Below are positions 1-7,839 of a stretch of DNA of 64,000 nt, in pieces. Location: contig CANFTB010000014.1 of assembly GCA_947449735.1 (NCBI GenBank), positions 22,958 through 86,957 of the forward strand, given 5' to 3'. Every line of letters begins with the position of its first letter. The first letter of the stretch is position 1. The position numbers were made by a program, and so were the translations under genes. Source of the DNA: Chthoniobacteraceae bacterium (GTDB lineage: Bacteria > Verrucomicrobiota > Verrucomicrobiia > Chthoniobacterales > Chthoniobacteraceae). Below the pieces are notes generated by a model, which saw nothing but the letters and a program-made list of their open reading frames with translations, ran no database searches and was not told where the DNA came from.

Positions 1-782
1 TGGTTTTCCGGGACGTCAGCCGGTTGGTGGAACTGGAAAAAGTGAGGCGCGAGTTTGTGGCCAACGTCTCGCACGAATTTCGCACGCCGCTGGCCATTTT
101 TCAGGGCCACGTGGAAAACCTAGCCGAGTTTCCGGACTTGAGCGTCGAGGAGCGGCATGAGTCCTACGAGGTGCTACTCAAGTACTCAGGCCGTTTGAAC
201 GCCTTGGTCGAAGATTTACTGGCGCTGGCCCGGCTGGAGGAGCGCAAGGAAGAGTTCCGCTGGGAGGTGGTGGATCCCGCTGACATGCTCAGGGGCGTGG
301 TTTCCGACTGGCAGGTGAGGGAGGGCGCGGGTGCCGTGGACGTCCGGTTCGAAGTGGCCGGGGATCTGCCCCGGGCGCGACTCGACCGCCGCCGGATCGA
401 ACAGGTGCTGCACAACCTTCTTGAAAACTCCCTCAAACACATGCCGCTGACGGGTGCAAGACTGGTGGTCCGCGCGGAGACAGAGCCCGACCGCTGGATC
501 CGCGTCACGGTTGAGGACAACGGAAGTGGAATTGCCCTCAAGGACCTGCCGCACATCTTCGAACGCTTTTACCGTGCAGACAGATCCCGCGGCGCGTCCG
601 GGGCGCGGGGAATGGGCCGCAGCACGGGGCTGGGGCTATCGATCGTCAAGCACATCGTCGCGGCCCACGGTGGAGAGGTGGGCGCCGCGAGCCCCTACGG
701 AAGCGGAGCGCGCGTCTGGTTCCGCCTCCCGCCCGCCGATTTGCCGCCGGACGAATCGGCAGCAACGCTGGCGGAGGGTTGA
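1..782 (+). CDS. PhoR-like sensor histidine kinase, 5' end outside window
   Basis: C-terminal part of a membrane sensor kinase that would phosphorylate a response regulator. The frame is open to base 3, so the gene begins before the window. Visible in order: a dimerisation/phosphoacceptor domain with the H box VSHEFRTPLA, an N box (HNLLENSLKH), the G1 box VEDNGSGI, an F box (IFERFYRAD) and the G2 box STGLGLSIVKH, so all catalytic boxes are intact. The residues before the H box (FRDVSRLVELEKVRREFVANVSHEF) are close to the linker of PhoR-type phosphate kinases, which supports but does not prove a phosphate role; the sensor part is not visible. The next gene is convergent, so no downstream operon partner is seen. 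Confidence 0.9.
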   Translation, partial: VFRDVSRLVELEKVRREFVANVSHEFRTPLAIFQGHVENLAEFPDLSVEERHESYEVLLKYSGRLNALVEDLLALARLEERKEEFRWEVVDPADMLRGVVSDWQVREGAGAVDVRFEVAGDLPRARLDRRRIEQVLHNLLENSLKHMPLTGARLVVRAETEPDRWIRVTVEDNGSGIALKDLPHIFERFYRADRSRGASGARGMGRSTGLGLSIVKHIVAAHGGEVGAASPYGSGARVWFRLPPADLPPDESAATLAEG

Positions 783-810
783 TGCGCGGTTGCGTTTTAC
801 GGCTGGCGGG

Positions 811-1602
811 TCAGCGGATCGGCGAGAAGTCCGTGGCCTTCATGTAGAGCGACTTCACCCCGTCCGGTTGGACGGTGAGCGAGCCGTCCTTTTCGCTTTC
901 GGCCTTGGCTTTGATCCATTCCGGATCCTTGCGGAACGCATCAAAGGACTTCAACCCGGCCTCCTTGCTGGCGTGGCTCAGGATGTAGACCAGCTTGGTG
1001 GAGGCGTTTGGTTCCCCGGCGAGGGGCGTCCAATAGGCGATGTGCGTCATGCCGTGGCGCGCGAACAGCCCCACCGTGTGGTCGCGAAAGCGCTTGTTGA
1101 GGGCGTCGAGTTTGCCTTCAGGCGTGATGTAGGTGCGCAGTTCGAACACGCGCTCTCCGGCGCCCTTACCCGGGCGGATGGCCGCCGAATAGTCGGTGGC
1201 GCTCAGGAAAAAGGCCTCGGGCTTCTGCGCGAGGATCTTGCCGTTTGCCTCGCTGGCCTTCGCTGCGGCCTTCCAGTCGGGGTCGTTCCGGAACTCGGCC
1301 CATGCGGCGTCCGCACCCGCGCGGCTCTTGTGCGCGATCACGTAGACGAGCGTGTTGTCGGCGCCTTCGCTTTTTTCCACCGGCACCCAGTAGCCGATGT
1401 TTTCGATGCCGTGCTTTTCAAAAAGGCGGACGGTGTGGTCGCGGAAGCGTGCGAGCAGGTCGGGCAGCTTGCCTTCGTTGGTCACGTAGATGCGCATTTC
1501 AAACACGCGGGAGTCTTCTGCGGCGGGGGCGTTGGGGGCGAAACTCATGGCGGCGGCGAGGGCGGTGACGAGCCAGTGACGGCGGGTGAGAGAGAGGTTC
1601 AT
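811..1602 (-). CDS. NIPSNAP family protein, tandem domains, exported
   Basis: 263 residues with two copies of the NIPSNAP fold. Copy one follows the export signal (VFEMRIYVTNEGKLPDLLAR) and copy two starts near residue 155 (VFELRTYITPEGKLDALNKR); both carry the FRDHTV.LF..HG segment. The N-terminus has twin arginines (LTRRHWLVTALAAAMSF) and a cleavage-like APAAE, so it may use the Tat or the Sec route. NIPSNAP proteins have a ferredoxin-like fold and no agreed enzymatic role; tandem secreted forms are common in Planctomycetes and Verrucomicrobia. The ATG at 1602 is preceded by a C-rich tract rather than a Shine-Dalgarno site. Confidence 0.88.
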   Translation of the reverse strand: MNLSLTRRHWLVTALAAAMSFAPNAPAAEDSRVFEMRIYVTNEGKLPDLLARFRDHTVRLFEKHGIENIGYWVPVEKSEGADNTLVYVIAHKSRAGADAAWAEFRNDPDWKAAAKASEANGKILAQKPEAFFLSATDYSAAIRPGKGAGERVFELRTYITPEGKLDALNKRFRDHTVGLFARHGMTHIAYWTPLAGEPNASTKLVYILSHASKEAGLKSFDAFRKDPEWIKAKAESEKDGSLTVQPDGVKSLYMKATDFSPIR

Positions 1603-1688
1603 AAGGGGGTGGTTGTGTTGGGGAACGGGGGCTAAGTGGTGAGCACGGGTGGCGGGCGCGAGCTTGAAGAAACTAAAGGGGCGCCGGG

Positions 1689-1740
1689 CGGGGCTGTCGG
1701 GGAAGGGGGCGGGCCGCCGTTCGCGCCTGTGACAGCCCCG
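1689..1740 (-). terminator. GC-rich inverted repeat downstream of the cyclophilin gene
   Basis: CGGGGCTGTC at 1689-1698 is perfectly inverted at 1731-1740, just past the stop of the minus-strand cyclophilin gene. Reading on the minus strand only a short CCTTTAG follows, so this is a plausible but weak intrinsic terminator. Confidence 0.5.
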
Positions 1741-1756
1741 GCTCCGGCGAGGGGTT

Positions 1757-2257
1757 CTACTTATCGAGCTCCTTGTTCCAGGCGGCGATCAGCTTCGCCT
1801 CGGAGGCGAAGAGCTCCTCGGTGGAGTCCAGGATTTCGATCGAATCGATCGTGTCACCCTTTTTGATCGAGTCGACAACGTCCTGTCCGGTCGTGACTTC
1901 ACCAAACACGGCGTGCTTGCCGTCCAAGTGCGGGGTGGGCACGTGCGTGATGAAGAACTGGCTGCCGTTCGTGTTCGGGCCGGCGTTCGCCATCGAGAAG
2001 ATGCCGGGCTTCTCGTGCTTGAGCGTCTTGCGGATCTCGTCGGGGAAACGGTAGCCGGGGCCGCCCGAACCGGTGCCGGTGGGGTCGCCGCCCTGGATCA
2101 TGAAGTCGCTGATCACCCGGTGGAAGGTGATCCCGTTGTAGAAGCCGCGGGAGGCCAGGTTCAAAAAGTTGGAGGTGGTGATCGGCACCTGGGAGGCGAA
2201 AAGGGTCGCCTCGATCGGGCCGCGGGATGTCTTTAGAATGATGCGGATGTTTTCCAT
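1757..2257 (-). CDS. Peptidyl-prolyl cis-trans isomerase, cyclophilin type, cytosolic
   Basis: About 166 residues covering a complete bacterial cyclophilin domain with no signal peptide. Family motifs: [38 protein letters not shown] and [11 protein letters not shown], including the catalytic Arg of FHRV and the QFFI segment. It would speed proline isomerisation during protein folding in the cytoplasm. The start at 2257 (MENIRI) is preferred because a GGTGGGA stretch lies upstream; an ATG at 2269 would add four residues. It is divergent from a second, exported cyclophilin, and the two starts are only about 80 bases apart. Confidence 0.92.
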   Translation of the reverse strand: MENIRIILKTSRGPIEATLFASQVPITTSNFLNLASRGFYNGITFHRVISDFMIQGGDPTGTGSGGPGYRFPDEIRKTLKHEKPGIFSMANAGPNTNGSQFFITHVPTPHLDGKHAVFGEVTTGQDVVDSIKKGDTIDSIEILDSTEELFASEAKLIAAWNKELDK

Positions 2258-2335
2258 CGTTCCCACCATAGGGGGAAATTTGTCCGAGGGGAATCATTGC
2301 GTGCGCCGCTTCTTTTGGGGAAAATGCGGCGCTTT

Positions 2336-2983
2336 ATGAAGAAATCGTTCCTCCTTACCTCGCTCGCAGGCGTCCTCTTTGCAGGTCTCGCCTCCGTTTC
2401 CGCCCAGACCCCCGCCGCGCCCTCGGCTCCAGGCGCAGCCGCCGCTCCGGCCGCCGCCCCCGCGCCGGTACCCACCAAGGAAGTGGCTGTCATTAAGACC
2501 TCCAAGGGTGAAATGACCGTCGAGTTCTGGAGCGACGTGGCGCCCAAGACCGTCGAGAACTTCAAGAAACTCGCCCGCGAGGGCTTTTACAACGGCACCG
2601 CCTTTCACCGCATTATCAAGGGCTTCATGATCCAGGGCGGCGACCCGAACACCAAGGACGCCTCCAAGGAGGGGAGCTACGGAATGGGAGGTCCCGGCTA
2701 CCAGATCAAGGCCGAGTTCAACGCCCGCAAACACGAAACCGGCGTCCTCTCCATGGCCCGCAGCATGGACCCCGATTCCGCCGGTTCCCAGTTCTTCATC
2801 TGTCTGGACGCCGCGCCCTCGCTGGACAACAAGTACACTACGTTCGGCAAACTCACCGCCGGCGAAGACGTGCTCAAGAAAATCGGGGACACGCCCGTGG
2901 TGTCCAACGGCCGCGAAACCAGCAAGCCCGCAGAGCGCGTCGGGGTGGAGAGTGTTTCCATCGTGACCGTCCCCGTGAAGTAG
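2336..2983 (+). CDS. Peptidyl-prolyl cis-trans isomerase, cyclophilin type, exported
   Basis: Cyclophilin with a Sec-type signal peptide (MKKSFLLTSLAGVLFAGLAS), an Ala/Pro-rich linker (about residues 25-45), then the catalytic domain with [35 protein letters not shown] and LDNKYTTFGKLTAGEDVL. It should act in the periplasm or outer membrane. Start at 2336 is chosen because the signal peptide begins there; ATG at 2324 (adding MRRF) is also possible. Together with the divergent cytosolic paralogue it gives one cyclophilin per compartment. Confidence 0.92.
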   Translation: MKKSFLLTSLAGVLFAGLASVSAQTPAAPSAPGAAAAPAAAPAPVPTKEVAVIKTSKGEMTVEFWSDVAPKTVENFKKLAREGFYNGTAFHRIIKGFMIQGGDPNTKDASKEGSYGMGGPGYQIKAEFNARKHETGVLSMARSMDPDSAGSQFFICLDAAPSLDNKYTTFGKLTAGEDVLKKIGDTPVVSNGRETSKPAERVGVESVSIVTVPVK

Positions 2984-3025
2984 CCCACAGGCATCGCCGT
3001 AACGGCATTTCATCCGCGGTGCGCG

Positions 3026-3064
3026 GCCCTTCCGGGGGGATTCTCCGGTCTCCTCCGGAAGGGC
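3026..3064. terminator. Inverted repeat between cyclophilin and aguB
   Basis: GCCCTTCCGG at 3026-3035 is perfectly inverted at 3055-3064 with a 19-base loop. No T run follows directly, so it may be a factor-assisted terminator or an RNA-stabilising stem. Confidence 0.4.
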
Positions 3065-3131
3065 GCCGCCGCCTCGCAATTGTCACCTTTTTAACCGCGC
3101 CGCGCGCCCCCTCCGTCGGCAAACTTTCCTC

Positions 3132-4031
3132 ATGTCCCATCCCAAGTCCGTCAAGGTCGGCCTGGTTCAAACGCGCTGCGGCGCGGACGTTCAGGCGAAC
3201 ATCCAGAAGGCCGTCGAGCGCACCCGCGAAGCCGCGGCCCAAGGAGCTCAGATCATCTGCCTCCAAGAGCTGTTCGCATCCGTGTATTTCTGCCAGGTCG
3301 AAGACCACAAGTACTTCGCGCTCGCGGAGGAAATCCCCGGGCCGAGCACCGAGCTTTTTTGCAAACTCGCCGGCGAACTGGGCGTCGTGCTCATCGTTTC
3401 CCTTTTCGAAAAACGGGCCGCGGGCCTCTACCACAACACCGCCGTGGTCATCGACGCCGACGGCCGTTTTCTGGGCAAGTACCGGAAGATGCACATTCCG
3501 GACGACCCGCTTTTTTACGAGAAGTTCTACTTCACCCCGGGCGACCTGGGTTTCCGCGCCTGGGACACGCGCTTCGGGCGCATCGGCGTCTGCGTCTGCT
3601 GGGACCAGTGGTACCCCGAGGCGGCCCGCTTGACGGCCCTGCACGGCGCGCAGATTTTGTTCTACCCGACGGCCATTGGCTGGCATCCCTCCGAGAAGGC
3701 GCGCTACGGCGAACGCCAGCACAGCTCCTGGGAAACCGTCCAGCGCGGGCACGCGATCGCCAACGGCTGCTATGTCGTCGCTCCGAACCGTGTCGGCCAC
3801 GAGGCGCCCGACGGCGGGGACGGCCTGGAGTTCTGGGGGCAAAGCTTCGTCGCCGACCCGGCCGGGCAAATCCTCCGGCGCGCCTCCGCGAGCGAGGAGG
3901 AGATCATCGTGGAGGAGCTGGATCTGGATTCCGTGGACACCCAGCGCACGCACTGGCCTTTCCTGCGCGACCGCCGTATCGACGCTTATCAGGGGATTGA
4001 AAAACGCTATCTGGGAGACCGCCATGTTTGA
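3132..4031 (+). CDS. aguB: N-carbamoylputrescine amidase
   Basis: 299-residue nitrilase-superfamily hydrolase that converts N-carbamoylputrescine to putrescine, CO2 and ammonia. The catalytic triad is visible as Glu46 (LQELFAS), Lys119 (KYRKMHIPDDP) and Cys156 (VCVCWDQWYPEAARL). The length, the CWDQWYPE motif and YYHxxHSSWETVQRGHAIANG-like segment are typical of AguB. The stop overlaps the start of aguA by 8 bases, so the two are co-translated. No arginine decarboxylase is seen nearby, so agmatine must come from elsewhere in the genome or from outside. Confidence 0.95.
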   Translation: MSHPKSVKVGLVQTRCGADVQANIQKAVERTREAAAQGAQIICLQELFASVYFCQVEDHKYFALAEEIPGPSTELFCKLAGELGVVLIVSLFEKRAAGLYHNTAVVIDADGRFLGKYRKMHIPDDPLFYEKFYFTPGDLGFRAWDTRFGRIGVCVCWDQWYPEAARLTALHGAQILFYPTAIGWHPSEKARYGERQHSSWETVQRGHAIANGCYVVAPNRVGHEAPDGGDGLEFWGQSFVADPAGQILRRASASEEEIIVEELDLDSVDTQRTHWPFLRDRRIDAYQGIEKRYLGDRHV

Positions 4032-5085
4032 AAAACGCGGCGCTGACGCGCCCACGCCCGCGTCCCTCGGTTACCGCATGCCAGCGGAATGGGAGGCCCA
4101 CGACGCCACCTGGCTTTCCTGGCCCCGCCCCGAAGGCATTTCCTTTCCGGACGCCTATGAAAAGGTGATGCCCGCCTTCGCCCGGATGGTCGACGCCCTG
4201 GCCGATTCCGAGCCGGTTTGCATCAACGTCTGGGACGCCGCCCACGAGGCCGACGTGCGCCGGCATCTTTCCAAAAACGGCGCCCGAGACGGACATGTGC
4301 GGTTTTACCGCCACCCCTCCTACGAGCCCTGGTGCCGGGACCACGGTCCGATTTTCCTCAAGCACAAGGACACCGGAGACAGGGTCATCGTCGACTGGGA
4401 TTACAACGCCTGGGGCGGGAAGTATCCGCCGCACGATCTTGATGACGCGGTTCCCACCCACATCGCCGAACTCCTGGGGCTGCCCGTGTACGCGCCGGGC
4501 ATGATCCTCGAGGGCGGTTCCATCGAAGTGAACGGTTCCGGGACGCTCCTGACGACGCGCAGCTGCCTGTTGAACCCGAACCGAAACCCGCACCTTTCCC
4601 AGAGCCAGATTGAGGAGCGGTTGCGCGACTACATCGGCGTGCGGCACATCCTGTGGCTCGGGGACGGGATTGAAGGGGATGACACGGACGGCCACATCGA
4701 CGACCTGACGCGGTTTGTGGACCGCTCCACGGTGGTTACGGTTGTGGAGCCGGACGCCGCGGATCCCAATCACGAGCCGCTTCTGGAAAACTCCCGCGCC
4801 CTAGCGGGGATGTTGCTCGAGGACGGCGCGCCCTTGAAGGTGCGCGAGCTGCCGATGCCGGCGCGGATCGACCGCGAGGGCCTGCGCCTGCCCGCCAGCT
4901 ACGCCAACTTTTACATCGCGAACAAGGCCGTGCTTCTGCCTGTGTTCGAGGATGCGCGCGATGCGGAGGCTGTCGCGGTGTTGAAGGAGGTTTTTCCGGG
5001 CCGCAAAATCGTCCCAATCGACTGCCGCGAGCTCATCTGGGGTCTCGGGGCCTTTCATTGCCTCACGCAGCAGCAGCCTTCCTAG
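4024..5085 (+). CDS. aguA: Agmatine deiminase
   Basis: 353-residue member of the peptidyl-arginine-deiminase/amidinotransferase superfamily that hydrolyses agmatine to N-carbamoylputrescine, the substrate of the upstream enzyme. Motifs: MPAEWEAHDATWLSWP at the N-terminus, EPWCRDHGPIF, WDYNAWGGKYPP, LEGGSIEVNGSGT, DDTDGHIDDL, and the nucleophile Cys in GAFHCLTQQQP at the C-terminus. The ATG at 4024 overlaps the aguB reading frame; a longer upstream extension of this frame is a shadow of aguB. Confidence 0.95.
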   Translation: MFEKRGADAPTPASLGYRMPAEWEAHDATWLSWPRPEGISFPDAYEKVMPAFARMVDALADSEPVCINVWDAAHEADVRRHLSKNGARDGHVRFYRHPSYEPWCRDHGPIFLKHKDTGDRVIVDWDYNAWGGKYPPHDLDDAVPTHIAELLGLPVYAPGMILEGGSIEVNGSGTLLTTRSCLLNPNRNPHLSQSQIEERLRDYIGVRHILWLGDGIEGDDTDGHIDDLTRFVDRSTVVTVVEPDAADPNHEPLLENSRALAGMLLEDGAPLKVRELPMPARIDREGLRLPASYANFYIANKAVLLPVFEDARDAEAVAVLKEVFPGRKIVPIDCRELIWGLGAFHCLTQQQPS

Positions 5086-5180
5086 CGGTCCGAGGCATGT
5101 AAAGTTTCCGCGTCCGAGGATGCCCAAGCCGTTCTGGATGCTCGACATGGGCTCGCGGTAATTTTATAGCTTCAGGCGTT

Positions 5181-5729
5181 ATGAACCGCCGCTTTTTCCT
5201 CTTAACCCTACCTCTCCTGATGACCAGTTTGCACGCAGCCCCGGCCCCCGATTTGCTTGGAATCTCCGTGAAGGACATTTCCGGGAAGGATACCTCCCTC
5301 GGCGCCCTCGCCGGGAAGGCCGTGCTGGTCGTAAACGTTGCCAGCAAGTGCGGCTACACCAGGCAGTACGCCGGACTCGAGTCGCTTTACAAGGCTTACA
5401 AGGACAAGGGCCTCGTCGTCGTGGGCTTTCCCTCCAATGATTTCGGCGGCCAGGAACCCGGTTCCGAAGCGGAGATTCTTCAATTCTGCACCTCGAAGTA
5501 CCAGGTTACCTTCCCGATGTTCAGCAAGGTCACGGTGAAAGGGGACGGGTCGCATCCGCTTTTCGCAGCGCTTACCGGAGAAACCTCGGGATCGCCCGGG
5601 CCGGTGAAGTGGAACTTCAACAAGTTCCTTATCGGCAATGACGGGAAGCTGGTTCAGCGCTTCGACTCGAAGGTCGAGCCCGAGTCCGAAGAACTCAAGG
5701 CCGCCGTGGAAAAGGCCCTCGCAAAGTAG
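5181..5729 (+). CDS. Glutathione peroxidase family protein, exported
   Basis: 182 residues: signal peptide (MNRRFFLLTLPLLMTSLHAA) followed by a thioredoxin-fold peroxidase. The active-site segment NVASKCGYTRQY uses Cys57 where some eukaryotic homologues have selenocysteine; FPSNDFGGQEPGS carries the conserved Gln and VKWNFNKFLIG the conserved Trp/Asn. Enzymes of this type in bacteria usually reduce peroxides with thioredoxin rather than glutathione. The signal peptide implies periplasmic action. Terminates just before an intergenic repeat pair. Confidence 0.92.
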   Translation: MNRRFFLLTLPLLMTSLHAAPAPDLLGISVKDISGKDTSLGALAGKAVLVVNVASKCGYTRQYAGLESLYKAYKDKGLVVVGFPSNDFGGQEPGSEAEILQFCTSKYQVTFPMFSKVTVKGDGSHPLFAALTGETSGSPGPVKWNFNKFLIGNDGKLVQRFDSKVEPESEELKAAVEKALAK

Positions 5730-5744
5730 GCGCCTGAAGCGGAA

Positions 5745-5854
5745 TTTCACGCGGCGCGGAGCGAGGAGAAAGGAATGGAAATGGGCTTGGAGAAATCTCT
5801 GTCCTTCCGTTTTTTTGAACTCTTCTCTGCGATCTCCGCGGCTCCGCGTGAAAA
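5745..5854. repeat. Intergenic palindromic repeat pair, copy 1
   Basis: Left arm TTTCACGCGGCGCGGAGCG from 5745 and an inverted right arm containing CTCCGCGGCTCCGCGTGAAA ending at 5854, about 110 bases end to end. The same arms recur near 18.3 kb, 32.2 kb and 57.3 kb. It lies between two convergent genes and could fold into a long hairpin. Confidence 0.65.
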
Positions 5855-5884
5855 TATTCTCCTCCGCCTCTGCGCGAACGTACT

Positions 5885-6580
5885 TTAGCCGATAGTGAGG
5901 GTGATTTCGGGGAGGCCGCCGACTCCGGCGCAGAGAGTGTCACCCTTGTGCAGCGGTCCCACGCCCTCAGGAGTTCCCGTGAAAATGAGGTCGCCGGGCT
6001 GGAGTTCCCACGCAAGCGAGAGGTGAGAGATGATTTCAGGAATGCTCCAGATCAGTTTGGAGAGGTTGCTGCGCTGCCGTTCTACTCCGTTTACACGGAG
6101 ATGTATTTCAGCAGAATCGATGTCGCCCGTGAGCTCGCGCGAGGTCACCTCGCCGGTGGGGGCGGATTGTTCAAAGCCCTTGGCGATGCACCAGGGACGG
6201 CCCTGTTTCTTGAGCTCTGACTGGAGATCGCGCCGGGTCAGGTCCAGTCCCACGGCGTAGCCGTACACCAAGTCCGCCGCCCGGTCCGCCGGGACATTGC
6301 TTCCCCCTTTACCGAGAGCGACAACGAGTTCTACCTCGTACTGGAGGTCCCTTGTGAGAGTCGGATAGGGAACCGTGGTTGAACCGTCTGCCGCGACTTC
6401 AAGGACGGTGTCCGCCGGTTTCAAGAAAAAGAAGGGCGCCTCCCGGCCGGTGCATCCCATCTCTTTCGCGTGCTCTGCGTAGTTGCGCCCCACGCAGTAG
6501 ACGCGGTGGATGGGAAAGCGCGCGGTGCTTCCAGTAACGGGAAGCGACACTTGCCGGGGGGCGGGTACGACGAAGGACAC
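5885..6580 (-). CDS. Fumarylacetoacetate hydrolase family protein (fumarylpyruvate-hydrolase-like)
   Basis: 231 residues from a GTG at 6580. Conserved features: VYCVGRNYAEHAKEMG near the N-terminus, FFFLKPADTV, the metal-binding YEVELVVALGKGG, GYAVGLDLTRRDLQ, and GTPEGVGPL near the C-terminus. The length and N-terminal order match the fumarylpyruvate hydrolase / acylpyruvase branch, which cleaves the C-C bond of acylpyruvates in aromatic acid breakdown. The GTG start is inferred from that family length; a longer in-frame extension to 6754 lies inside the neighbouring gene and is unlikely. The upstream propeller gene ends ten bases away, so the two may be co-transcribed. Confidence 0.88.
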   Translation of the reverse strand: MSFVVPAPRQVSLPVTGSTARFPIHRVYCVGRNYAEHAKEMGCTGREAPFFFLKPADTVLEVAADGSTTVPYPTLTRDLQYEVELVVALGKGGSNVPADRAADLVYGYAVGLDLTRRDLQSELKKQGRPWCIAKGFEQSAPTGEVTSRELTGDIDSAEIHLRVNGVERQRSNLSKLIWSIPEIISHLSLAWELQPGDLIFTGTPEGVGPLHKGDTLCAGVGGLPEITLTIG

Positions 6581-6590
6581 CGGCTGTGGG

Positions 6591-7820
6591 TCAGGGTTGC
6601 GGGCGGGCGTCGATCGCTGCGCTCTTTTCACCGACGCGGTAAAGGAACTTGTCGCTGCGCAGATATAGGGCTTTGTGTCCGATCGATGGGGTTCCGATGA
6701 ATGTGTCCTGAAAGTCGATGCTGGCTGCGACCGCTCCCTCCGGAGCCGCGGCATCGACCGATTGGAGGAGTCCTTTTTCGTTGATCAGGTACAAGAAGTT
6801 GCCCGAGGCGACGGGGGTGGAGCTGTAGGGTCCGGTGGTGCGTAGTTGCCAGACCTTGGAGCCGTCGCCGGCCGCGGAGCACTTGAGGATGCCGGCGCTG
6901 TTAAGTGTGTAGATGCGGCCGTTGTTCAGGACGGGGCTCGCCGTGGCGTTCAAGAGCTGGCTGTTCTGCCAGAGTACCTCGGGCTCGCCTCCGTTTGAGG
7001 GGAGTTTCACCGCAGTGGTTCCCTTGCTCGGAACAAACAGGATCGATCCATCCATGGCGGCCGAGGAAACCGTCGAGCCGCCGCCGGTGAAGGCCCAGCG
7101 TTCCTTGCCGGTTACCGAGTCAACGACGGAGACGCCGTTGCCTGACATCAAGGCGACGCTTGTGGCGTCCTTGGTCTGGGAAACAATGACCGGCGTCGAC
7201 CAGTTTGAGGCTTTCGGGCGTGTAATTTTCCAGCGGTTTGAACCGTCCTTGGTGTTGATGCCGATCGCGAAGGATTCGCTGTCGTTTTCGACGGGGAACA
7301 CAAGCGTGTCGCCTGCGAGGATCGGGGAGGAAGCCATGCCCAGGCTGTTGCTGGCGTTCGGGTAGTCTCGGGTGAGTCCGCGCATCCAAACGAGGTTGCC
7401 CTCGAGGTCGAGGCAGAGGACGTCGTTGGAGGAGAACGCCGCGAAGAGGTGTTTTCCGTCGCTGCAGGGTGTGGAGGTTGCGACGCAGATTTTGGGGTGC
7501 GTCATGGTCCGTCCCGTCGCCCAGAACTGGCGTTCCCAAATCTTTGAGCCGTCGGAGGCGCGCAGGCAGAGGACGTGGAGGCGGTCCTGTTCGGGGCCGC
7601 TGGAGGCTGTGACGAACAGTTTGTCTCCGATGACCAGCGGGCTGGAAATGCCGCGGCCCGGCAGCGGAGACTTCCACGCGAGATGGCTGTCCGTGAGGGC
7701 GCCTGGGAGCTGGGCGTCGTTGGCGCTGGAACTGCCGTTTGGGCCGCGGAATTGCAGCCAGTCTGCGGCGGAAGCGTTGGAAAGGGGCAGCAGGAGAGAG
7801 AAAAGGGCGATCGCCTTCAT
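6591..7820 (-). CDS. PQQ/BamB-like beta-propeller repeat protein, exported
   Basis: About 409 residues with a signal peptide (MKAIALFSLLLPLSNASAAD) and repeated blades of the outer-membrane-protein-assembly type, e.g. LFVTASSGPEQDRLHVLCL, GSKIWERQFW, NRWKITRPK, GKERWAFTGGG, SKVWQLRTTG. WLQFRGPNGSS after the signal is the usual opening of secreted planctomycete/verrucomicrobial PQQ-like proteins. It is probably a structural or binding propeller; no catalytic residues can be named. Start at 7820 is at the signal peptide; ATG at 7838 is an alternative. It directly follows the HEAT-type gene upstream. Confidence 0.87.
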   Translation of the reverse strand: MKAIALFSLLLPLSNASAADWLQFRGPNGSSSANDAQLPGALTDSHLAWKSPLPGRGISSPLVIGDKLFVTASSGPEQDRLHVLCLRASDGSKIWERQFWATGRTMTHPKICVATSTPCSDGKHLFAAFSSNDVLCLDLEGNLVWMRGLTRDYPNASNSLGMASSPILAGDTLVFPVENDSESFAIGINTKDGSNRWKITRPKASNWSTPVIVSQTKDATSVALMSGNGVSVVDSVTGKERWAFTGGGSTVSSAAMDGSILFVPSKGTTAVKLPSNGGEPEVLWQNSQLLNATASPVLNNGRIYTLNSAGILKCSAAGDGSKVWQLRTTGPYSSTPVASGNFLYLINEKGLLQSVDAAAPEGAVAASIDFQDTFIGTPSIGHKALYLRSDKFLYRVGEKSAAIDARPQP

Positions 7821-7839
7821 AGGGTGGAGGGGAGGCATG

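Noticed and set aside
454..1635. Long plus-strand frame of 393 codons
   Set aside because: It overlaps the kinase and the NIPSNAP gene in other frames, has Arg/Val-rich composition and no domain; a GC-rich shadow.
5400..5729. Selenocysteine codon in the peroxidase gene
   Set aside because: The active-site codon is TGC (Cys) and no in-frame TGA is present.
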